Below, in pieces: positions 9,126 through 17,713 of a stretch of DNA of 18,657 nt. Position 1 is the stretch's first letter, and each line of letters opens with the position of its first letter. Below the pieces are notes generated by a model. It ran no database searches, was not told the origin of the DNA, and worked only from the letters and a program-made list of their open reading frames with translations. A program made the position numbers and the translations under genes. The stretch comes from Spirogloea muscicola (lineage: Eukaryota; Streptophyta; Zygnematophyceae; Spirogloeales; Spirogloeaceae): contig WELB01000104.1 in assembly GCA_009602725.1 (NCBI GenBank), forward strand, positions 193,076 to 211,732. The letters run 5' to 3'.

Positions 9126-9884
9126 CCGCCGCCGTCCGGACTAGCGGCCCAGGCGCCGCCCGCCGCCCCGCCCAGGGCCGGACGACAGCACAGCGTCGCA
9201 TCCCGCTGTGCCACACACTACTGGTCCGACTCGACGGCAGCACATCCACCAACTCGTGATATTGAGAAACAGGTCGCTCAAGTAAGGCGATGGCTGTCAG
9301 AGGCCCCAGCATGGACATGGTCCTGAAGGCCCAGAAGGCTCCTACCAAGAGAGTACTCTCTATGACCTCTGCGCATTCAACGGGTCAAGAGGCGTTGAGA
9401 AGGGAAAATGCGTGTATATTAAGAGATGGGGAGGCCATGTGTGGCCAAGTACAAAGGCAAGCACATTGGACAAATGTACGTCACCTGCTGCTAAGCTGAC
9501 CCGCTCAGTAACCACGAGTCAGCACATAGAGGTCGCTAGCTGACGCTCGAAGGGGGTGGTAGCTCACCAACGCCGGCGCCCCCATGGAGCCGGAGGTGGG
9601 GCCCGCAAGGGCCACGGCGGTGTTTACCGCCGCCCGGTGGGCCCCCGAAAAGAGCAGGAGCCTGGCGGTATGTGGCCCCGCAAACGTGGGGGGCGTGACG
9701 CCGCGCTCTGGTGGCCGACCCTCCTACCAGACGCCGGTGATCGGGTCTGTGACTCAGTTGGGTCGAGTTCCGCACCTGTTGCCGTGACTTTGGTAAAGAA
9801 AGAAGAAAGTGCTCGCCCATTCGGTAAAGAAAGCGCCCGGGCACTTGAAGCGGCAGCTTAAGGTGGGGGCTGCAGACGGTAGCC
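9126..9884. other. Intergenic stretch with a second GC-rich island
   Basis: At 9556-9780 GC is high and frames are open on both strands (for example an ATG frame from 9584), but no protein family is recognised and no splice pattern supports one. At 9807-9830 GAAAGTGCTCGCCCATTCGG is a fragment of the end of repeat A. The rest shows nothing definable. Confidence 0.45.
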
Positions 9885-10090
9885 AGGGGACCCGCTTCCA
9901 GGAGCCAAGTTTCTCTGACCTGAGGCTGCTTAGTAGGGGTTACTGAGTTCTTCATAGCTGCTCGGTTTGTCTTGTGCTTGTTTCTCTTAGTGCTTCCCCT
10001 GGCCCCTTCTCGTACTTTGTTCCCTCTTTTTTGGGCTGGCTTTTCCCAGCCCCTATCCTCAATGGGCGAGCCCTTCTCTCTCTGAAAAAT
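9885..10090 (+). repeat. Hairpin repeat A, long copy, plus orientation
   Basis: The same blocks as the minus-strand copy at 773-985 occur in the same order: CGCTTCCAGGAGCC, GAGGCTGCTTAGTAGGGG, TTAGTGCTTCCCCTGGCC, CTTCTCGTACTTTGTTC, hairpin GGGCTGGCTTTTCCCAGCCC, and CTATCCTCAATGGGCGAGC. This sets a minimum element length near 200 bp. Confidence 0.85.
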
Positions 10091-10224
10091 TATAAGCTCA
10101 CCCTCAGAGGAGGCGATGGCTGTGCAAGGCCAGGAAAACAGAAGGTGATCCAGAGGTTTGCGTAAAGCTCCCGCAAATCTGGGCTTACGCCTGGCATCGG
10201 CGTGTTGCCGTGCCTCTAGCTGCC

Positions 10225-10375
10225 GTACAGGCACATTTCTCTCCGGCTGTTCACGTTTTCCGACTAACGGCTGCTGAGGAGGGGCTACTGTGCAGCCACA
10301 CCTCAGTGCTCACTTTCTTGTTGTGAGTAGCATAAGTTTTTCGACTTCTTGGCCCTTGTTCAATCTCTTGTGGGC
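10225..10375 (+). repeat. Partial 5' module of repeat A
   Basis: CGGCTGCTGAGGAGGGGCTACT followed by CTTTCTTG and a CTTCTTGGCCC block resembles the upstream half of the long repeat A copies (for example 9920-10010) but lacks the hairpin half. A minus-strand copy abuts it downstream. Confidence 0.45.
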
Positions 10376-10490
10376 CAGAGAAAAGAGGAAGTGGCTCTCC
10401 CAATGGGGGCAAGGGCTGTGAAAAGCCAGCCCGAAAAGAATCGACATAGGTTCGAAGGGGGCCAGATAGCGCTTTAGGCCAGCAGGTCGA
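10376..10490 (-). repeat. Hairpin repeat A, subfamily with TTTTCACAGCCC
   Basis: On the minus strand it reads AGCGCTATCTGGCCCCCTTCG, then TTCTTTTCGGGCTGGCTTTT, CACAGCCCTTGCCCCCATTGG and GAGAGCCACTTCC. Its stem is GGGCTG/CAGCCC rather than GGGCTGG/CCAGCCC. This is the same subfamily as the units near 7321. Confidence 0.85.
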
Positions 10491-10502
10491 GCCACTGGGA
10501 CC

Positions 10503-10590
10503 CCAGAGAAAGTGCTCGCCCATTGAGAATAGGGGCTGGAAAAGCCAGCCCAAAAAAGAATCAACAAAGGACGAGAAGGGGGCCCCAGAG
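10503..10590 (-). repeat. Hairpin repeat A, near-identical copy
   Basis: Bases 10509-10564 differ from 785-840 at only two positions. The AGGACGAGAAGGGGGCC tail is also kept. It is the third member of the young subgroup and shares orientation with the other two. Confidence 0.9.
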
Positions 10591-10777
10591 CCCCCTTGTA
10601 CATCCACGGCCAGGGGTACGAATTCGTCCCCAGCCAGGTAATCAGCGTGTTTGGCGTGTGGGCCAGCGATTCGCAGCCATCTCCTTACTTTGAACAGAGC
10701 TGTTTCGGCCTTTTTCACGTTACTCTGTCTAGAATCTGCTGCTCAATCTGGTGAAGTAAAGCACTCGCTGTCACGAA

Positions 10778-10862
10778 AAGGAAGTGCTCGCCCATAGAGA
10801 AGAGGGGCTAGCAAAGCCAGCCCAAGAATAATTGGAGAATGTCCAAAGCCAAAGAAAGTAGG
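10778..10862 (-). repeat. Hairpin repeat A, diverged copy
   Basis: GGAAGTGCTCGCCCATAGAG, AGAGGGGCTAGCAAAGCCAGCCC keeps the tail and hairpin of the young subgroup, with several changes in and around the stem (GGCTAGC for GGCTGG). Its upstream half is less recognisable. Confidence 0.8.
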
Positions 10863-11488
10863 CGCCAAAAAGGACAAATCACAAAGCACGAGACGATGCA
10901 GATGGAAGGTACCCGGAAGTGAGCAACATCTAGTCAGAGTAGCTCGCTGCAGGGAAAGAGGCACTCCGCCGCGACCCAGAGGCAGCAGCCATAGCACGGC
11001 CTGCTCGCGTGAGGACGGCGTGGGGCAGTCACGAGGGCTACTGGCATCTGCGCCGTCATCACCCCGTCTTGGCTTCACGGCTCGCTGCGCCGTACGGCGT
11101 CGGGCGGCCGCGGTTGGCCGGGTATCATCAACACAAGGGCCCGGCGGCGGTGCACGTGCTGCACGTGGCCACCCGCCTCCGGGCGGAAGACGGCGACGAC
11201 CGCGCGCGCATGTGCCTGTCGGCGTGCCCTGTCGGGGTGCCGCGTGGCGCCGAGATCGACGGCTCGCGCGGCCCCCGCCCGTCATGCGCCCGCACTACCG
11301 TCCGATGGGGACGCGCGTGCGGGCTGTTGACGGCAGGTGGCCCTGAGGCACCTGACGCCACGTGGCGGGGCCCGCTCCCTCTGCGCCACGCGTCGCGCGG
11401 CGGCGGGGGCTGGGCGGCGGAGCGCATTGCCCCCGGACCTCCCTCCTCCCCCCCTCCTCCTCCCCCGTCCTCCCCCCCTCCCGCCCAG
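10863..11488 (+). promoter_or_regulatory. 5' region of the PAS-receiver gene, with G-boxes
   Basis: This GC-rich stretch holds G-box cores (CACGTG) at 11153-11158 and 11162-11167 and the palindrome GCCACGTGGC at 11357-11366. It should contain the promoter and first exon of the PAS-receiver gene, but I could not fix the exon. One candidate is an ATG at 11284 running about 18 codons to a GGCAG/GTGGCC donor, but its phase does not fit the next acceptor. Open frames on both strands here are unreliable. Confidence 0.4.
11439..11488 (+). other. Long polypyrimidine tract ending in a splice acceptor
   Basis: About 50 bases are almost all C and T (CCTCC/CCCCCC blocks) and end in CCCAG at 11488, with a second CAG at 11491. 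This is a strong 3' splice-site context and fits the start of the first recognisable PAS-gene exon. A tract of this kind can also form triplex DNA. Confidence 0.65.
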
Positions 11489-14400
11489 CAGCCCTGCTGC
11501 NCTCGAGCGCGCAGCGGGTGGCGCTGTACCGGCAGTGCTATCATGAGCTGGACTGGAGGCGCGCCGAGGAGGCCGACCCGCGCGCTGCAGCGGCGCTGGA
11601 GGCCGAGATCCGCTGCCTGGAGGAGCTCATCGTGCTGGCTACCGAGCTCGGCTCCAAGTGCCCCCCCCGCCGCGACGAGCCCTGGGCCGGCCCCCCGCAG
11701 GCCAAGCCCCGCAGGTGGGGGACTGACTCCTCCCCACTCAAAGCCCTCTGCCGCCGCCCCAACGCCAATCTAAGTACGTCGTGGAGACTCAGTACGAGCC
11801 AAGGAAGGCATAGCCGCCGACGCTGCCCCCGGCGTCCTCCCGTCCCTCGGCGGCGGCGGTACGGCGGCTGGTCGAGGGCAGTCCTGGTCTCACCACCACT
11901 TGGGAGGGCCTCGATGTCGCTGCGGCGCGGTCACTGCAATGCCACGAGGCTGCTCGCGGCACCGGCCAGCCCAGCCGCTCGCTTGGCGGCATCGACGGAA
12001 GCCTGTCCGGGCAGCAGCAGGGACACCGGCATTGGCCTCGACTGATGCCAGCGGGTGCTGGGATGGTCAGGCCGGTCAGGCCGGGCCCCGCCGCCGATGC
12101 CGGCTGCCCAGCGCCATTGGCGGCACCGGAGAGGCCTCGCTTGCCTGCCGAGTCTGTTCATCTTGCACGCCGGCTCATTGGGCTCGCGCATCTGGGTGCG
12201 TAGGCGCGAATGTGTGGGCGCTGCTGCCGAGGCAATGCCAGCCCGGGACGGCCTCGACCTCTCGCTCGTCACCGACCTCCTCATGCTCAGTGCTAGCTCC
12301 CCCTGGACCGTCTACGTCGCCGAGCGATCGCAGGTGCGCACAGCAACGCCGCTGCCGCATCGCATCCGCGAGGGCAGCCCCTGCCATCGTTGCTGAGCCA
12401 CAGCCCGCTGGCTCGGTGCTTTGCCGCGTTGAATGAGGGCCTCGGCAATTCTTCTGTTGGCAGCCACAGGCAATGCTGACACAGTACCTGCGACCTTTTG
12501 GCTGCGGCAGTGGCAGGTGCGCTATGTGTCACCCAGCGTGCGGCGCATCCTGGGCTGGGCGCCACAGGACATGGTCGGGGCGGCCGCTTGGGCAGGCTGC
12601 CACCTCGACGACGTGCCAAAGCTCCAGCAGGTACAGCTATGCCATGCTTCTGCAGCCGTGCCATCGCCGCTGCCATTGCATGCCGCTGCTGGGCCAGTGG
12701 CTGCCGTGGCATGTCACAGGTCTGCGAGCTTACCGTGCTCGAGCGGCTTGTTTGCATCCACTGCCGCGAGCACAGATGCTGCAGGCCCAGGACGGCTGTG
12801 GCGGTGAGCGGCCGGAGCAGCAGAACCTGTGCTTCCGACGCCTTCGCAAGGATGGGACCTACGCTACTGTGCAGGCCACAGGCCGCGCCCTCGGCTCGCG
12901 GTGCGTAGCAGCCACTGCGCAACACGGCCTCGTGCCTCTCCTTGCTGCTGCTGTGCAAGTTGCCGTGCTGCCGCTGCCCGAGGTTGCCACTTGTAGCGCC
13001 GCTGAAGCTCGGCATCTGCCTCTGCCGCTGGCCTTGCAGGTGGTTTGCCTGGGTGGAGCTCGCAACCACTGACGATGCCGGCAGCCTTCCGCCCCACTCC
13101 CTCCTGGTAAGCTCAAAGTCCTCAGGCACGTCGCGCACACCCACCATGTGGCAGCAGGAATGGACGCCGCTGTCGGATCCATTGCCGAGCCGCTCGTCTG
13201 ATGGCTACTCGAGCGCTTTGTGTATCTCAGGTGCTGCCGCCGAATGAGGCCGGCGAAGGTAGCGATCGCGAGCAGGCGTGCCTCCGGCACGCAGAGGGCT
13301 CCCCACGGAGCAGCAGCCCATACTGGCCGCCCAGGCAGGCTTCGCCACCTTCCGCCGCCGTGCCCAGCAAGCCCAACGACTTCGCCGAGCTGCAGAAGCG
13401 GCCAAGCTTCCGGTGGGGCGCGTCCTCGGACGTTGCCGAGGCTGCAGCTGCCGAGAGCACTAGTGGCGCGCTGAGGCCGCAGGCTGGTGCCCGCAGCATC
13501 GCCACTCGGCACTCTGGTGAGGACCGACTAGCTCGGCTCTCGCAAGGGAAGCCCTCTGTACACGTTCTGCACGAGGCTCGTTGTCTTCAGTCAGTGCCAC
13601 GAACTCAGACAAGCATGGACTCTCAATCCATGCTGCGTTCAAGTCACAGCCGCTCTGGCTGATTGCTGTTCAACGCAATCCTGATTTGCGAGCCCCCTGG
13701 CTGCCAGACCTCGGTGCAGCGACGATGCCAGACATCAACACCGTCCGCACACCGGCGCCCCCACCCACGAAGCCGGCCGGCAAGCTGGTGCGCACAGGCG
13801 GGCCGATGGGGTCGTCGGGCGTTGCCGGCGGGGGTCTGACTGAGTGGTCCGAGGCCCGGGCGTACAATGGCTGCGGCGAGAAGGCGTTGGCAGCTGGGCA
13901 CGAGCACGGCGGTGCGAGGAGTGACGGCCACATCTCGCCAGACAAAGGGCAGCTCAAGCGCGACCTGGGCTGCATCGAGAAGCAACATCTTGCCGACTGC
14001 CTGGAGATGGCCATGGGCCGGGCGCCGAGCGTGTCACCCGATGCCAAGCTGTGCCGCGGGGGCGGCAGCGGCGACCTGGCATCCTGCGCTAAGGGCATCA
14101 AGGCTTGCGCCACCAGTGCAGGTGGTCCGCCTGAGAACGCCAGCAATGAGGTGATGGACGTCATGTATCTAGAGGTACCCGAGAAGCCGTCCTCGGCGGC
14201 TGCTCTGCGCGCAGCCAGCAAGGCAGCGGCCCTGGAGCAGGGCCATGCAGCAGCCGATTACAGGTCGCCCCGGCAGCCCAAGGCCACTGCGGATGTGTCA
14301 CCACCACCGCCTACGCAAGTTGCTGCACCTTATGGTGATGGTGGCGGCAGCCAGCACGCCCGGCTGCGCAAGGAGGACAGTCTGCTTGTTGGCCAGGGGC

Positions 14401-15635
14401 AGCGGGCTAGCGGCAACAGCCCCCGGCCGCCGTCGCGTGACAAGGACGACAGTCGGGGCGGCTACGGTGAGGCCCTAGCAGAGAAGGGCGGTACCGCCAA
14501 GCGGCAGCTGCGGCCGCACGCTGGAGGGCGGCTGGTAGGGCCGAGCCTGCGGCGGCACTCGCTGTCACAGATCAGCGAGGAGCAGCTCCGCCTCATCCGC
14601 GACCGCAAGGTGCAGCATGCAGTCCAGCCCGTCCGCGAAACCGTGACCGCAACTCCTCTTTCCCTGGATGTGCTGCATCCGCTGACTGTCTGCCTTGTCA
14701 AATGGTGTGACCTCCATGGATCGTGATGGGTGGGCAGCGCGCCATCTGTGCAATGTTCTCCTAATTGGCAGGTTCTCCTAGTGGAGGACAACGTTGTGAA
14801 CCGGACAATGGGTCAGCGGCTGCTGGAGTCACTTGATTGCGAAGTGACAGTGGCCTGCAATGGCTTGGAGGCGCTGGAGATCCTGCAGGCCGCCAGCGGC
14901 GACGCGCACGGCGCCTCCTCGCCGCCGCAGTTCGACCTTGTCCTCATGGACCTTGAGATGCCTGTTATGGACGGCCGGCGAGCTGTGAGCCCCGTGCGGC
15001 AGGGCTTTTGGGGTCTCAGATCAGCATCCCATTCATGGCCAGACCTATGAAACGCAGTACTTTGATATTGAACTGAAGCGTCTCAAGTCGGTGTCACAAA
15101 AATTACCTGCAGGTGGCATCTTACCGGCAGTGGGAGGAGGAGCACCAGGAGGTCGAGCGCGACACAGAGCAGCGAAAGCAAACGCTCATCTTCGCCATAA
15201 CCGCCAGCGCCACAGGTGACTGACTTTCTCCGCCATGATTTGTGCCTTCCTCTTGTGGCTTACCCCTAAACCCTTTTCAATCTTCAGGGCTGCCCTTCAC
15301 AGCCACCGCCTCCTTGCGGATATGCTTTCTCTCTATGCCAAGGCAGCAAGGCTTGCATACTGACTGACCTGTCACTGACTTTGCAAGTGCTCGACTCCTC
15401 CTTAGCACATCTGCATCACTTGCTCTTCTTCAAAGAATGCCGGTCGAATACGTCTGTCGCATTGCACATTGATGCAGAGCATACTGTCTTACAGCTGCAT
15501 GTGCTGCATGAGGCAGATGGCGAGATGATAAAGTGTGCCCAAAGTGGCTTTGACGAGTTTGTCAGCAAGCCGCTCACGGCTGAGAAGCTGTGCCATCGGA
15601 TGGAGGAGCGAAGCAAGCGGTGCCAGACGGCCTGA
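11489..15635 (+). CDS. PAS/PAC sensor with C-terminal response-regulator receiver domain, no kinase (ten exons seen)
   Basis: Exons with consistent phases: 11489-11714, about 12204-12333, 12517-12630, 12776 (or 12785)-12900, 13040-13106, 13231-13516, about 13708 (or 13591 or 13720)-14609, 14772-14984, 15113-15215 and 15517-15635 (TGA). The first encodes a helical stretch (ALYRQCYHELDWRR, EAEIRCLEELIVLATELG). PAS spans SPWTVYVAERSQ + VRYVSPSVRRILGW; the PAC strand is CFRRLRKDGTYATVQATG. A low-complexity linker of about 400 residues follows. The receiver has the acidic pair in VLLVEDN, phospho-acceptor Asp in DLVLMDLEMPVMDG, Thr in AITASAT and Lys in FVSKPL, so it should be phosphorylatable. 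No H-box, N-box or G-box of a histidine kinase occurs, so it must receive phosphate from a separate protein. A ligand for the PAS domain cannot be told. The start codon lies upstream of 11489 and was not found; N at 11501 is inside the first exon. Confidence 0.85.
15275..15340 (+). repeat. Hairpin repeat A remnant inside a receiver-domain intron
   Basis: TTTTCAATCTTCAGGGCTGCC, CTTCACAGCCACCGCC keeps the hairpin (GGCTG/CAGCC) and flank of family A. It lies in intron 15216-15516 of the PAS-receiver gene, in the sense orientation. Confidence 0.5.
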
Positions 15636-17713
15636 TCCGGCTCCTGTCCAGCACTGCGGAGTGTCTCTGCAGCAGCCTTCAGCATAGGAACCAACTGCTT
15701 GTCACTGATTTAGAGGCCCAGTTGCCCTTTTCATCGACCTTGTTCTGGTAGCCCAAGCATCAATTGCACAACATTGCACAGCTGCCGGCAACGTAACTCA
15801 TAGCTTACTTAACAATTAAGCATTTATCTCTAGATTTTTGCGAGCGGCAGGGAAGTTTCGTGCCAGTCTCCTCCTAATGCAATAGTGGTGGTCAGCCATT
15901 GCCTCTGGTCTGAGGATGTATTAGCACGGGCTCGCAAGCGTGGGGACTCAGGACCACTCAGTTGCACCCTATCGATGACTTAGTCTTGGTGACGAACACA
16001 GACACCTCCACATCCTAGCTCTGATGTGCCTAACCAAGACGGACGATCAGTGGCTTGAGGCCCCATTGCCCCCGCACTATCATGTACCTATACATGACGT
16101 TTCGAAAGCTTAACGCATGAATAGATTTTCTCGTTTAGACCAGTGCGAGATTCTCAGAAGGTAGTATATCACACCCGCAAGGAAGTCAAGCCATGTGAGT
16201 AGTCGTAGTGGCTATAGAAGTCTCATACGATTGCTGTATGCTGTGGTGTGACAATAGTCCCCTGTACCCACCTTTCCAGCTCCTAGTGACTAAAACTCCC
16301 TCCCCTTCCTCCCCTCCCCTCCCTCACCTCCATTCATGATTGGCATGTTCTCGCTTCAACGCTTCAGACGGACTTTCACAGACTGTTTACCAACTGCCGA
16401 GGATAGCCACGGGGCTGGGAAGGGGGCATTTCTTCCTCTGACCGCAAGTTCCTCTTACCAGGCCAGGGGCCACATTAAACAAAGACCTCCCCGTGTCTGT
16501 TGAATTCGTCACCTAGAAGAGGAGAGGTGTTGGTGAGTCCATAGTCACAGTAAGGCTCTCCAAAAGGCAACAAGTTGACTGCTCACAGCAGATACACAAG
16601 TAAGACACCATCACGAAGTGGACTGCTGATTATGCAGTGTGAGCTTGTCACCAGCATTTCCAGGGCAATGTGAGACCAGAGCTACAAGGGAGGCCACGCA
16701 TGACAAGGATAAGTCCACTCTCTTCGGGCTAAGCCTTTTAAAGCCATTGCAGATCCTAGGTACTCAAGCTCCGCGCACGGGCTTACATCTACAAAGCTTA
16801 GCGTGGCACACACTACCTCATGTCAATAGTGGCACCTCCATTGGGCCATGCAAATGTCTACAGCCATCAAAGCGAGAAGATTGCATGTGCAAGCTTCCAC
16901 ACCGCACATTACAATCCCTTGCCTGGCAACGGATGCGCAATGCTGTTGCAGGTTAACTGGACCACAGTCGTTCTGTCAGAGGGGGACACTGGACCATGCA
17001 AGCTCATTGCCACTGTGCCTAATATGACTGCCGAGCTGGCTCAGGCTCCCATCAATCTGAGTTAGTAATCAGGTCAACTCGGGCCTATAGTCAACGGCGC
17101 AGCATTTGAAATGCTCAACAACGAAGATAACGCTGCTACTCAAATAAGAAGAAGAAAAATCGTCATCACAAGCTCCGCACCCAACACTCATGCCGGCCAG
17201 CCAGTGCATAGAATTTTACTTGCCCTCATGCGCAAATAGAATGTTTCATACTTTCATGCCACAAGTCTGGCTCGCAGCTGGCCTTGCGGCCATCAGTGGC
17301 TGCAAGGCACAAGGCCTTGTTGCCAGACTCCATCGCGGATCTGCCAGTGCATCTAGTACTCCTCCTGTCGCCCGTAGTCATGCACCACCTGAACCTGCGA
17401 ATGCGCAGCCAGCAAGGGGCACATTTCGAAATGGAGTGGACGGGCTCACAGGTCTGCCTCAGGTTGCCGGGCTAGCGGGTTGCTTAGAAGGCGGGGCAAT
17501 CCCAACATTTTTAAGGACAATAGATGCTGATGGAGCGCAGCAATTACTACAACTGGATTGCACACTTGACGTGACCTGCAGACTGTATGCTAGATCACAA
17601 TGTCATGCTGAGCCAGAACCTCGCAAGGAGCTGCACCGGGCCTTCAAAGTGTCCAAAATTTGCAAGCGAAATCTCATGTCCTTGCAAGATTGCAGAGCAC
17701 GGCAGCAGCTCAC
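15636..17713. other. Convergent intergenic region with 3' UTRs and perhaps the last NDUFB9 exon
   Basis: The 3' UTRs of the PAS-receiver gene (plus) and NDUFB9 (minus) must lie here. A near-pure pyrimidine tract is at 16297-16332. Near 16715-16750 TCTTCGGGCTAAGCCTTTTAAAGCC may be a decayed repeat A core. On the minus strand TGTAA-type signals (plus TTACA) occur near 16782 and 16908 and could end NDUFB9 transcripts. Open frames at 16639-17065 and 17190-17828 show no domain and are not called. Confidence 0.5.

Noticed and set aside
9536-10234. Minus-strand open frame of 232 codons
   Set aside because: Half lies in the long repeat A copy at 9885-10090 and half in a GC-rich island where other frames are open too. 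No recognisable protein.
12900-14609. Histidine kinase domain between PAS and receiver
   Set aside because: Reading the three forward frames, I found no HisKA phospho-His box and no HATPase N, G1 or G2 motifs. The segment is Ser/Ala/Gly/Pro-rich low complexity.
15264-15273. Plant-type telomere repeat (CCCTAAACCC)
   Set aside because: Only about one and a half units are present inside an intron, well within chance, and there is no array.
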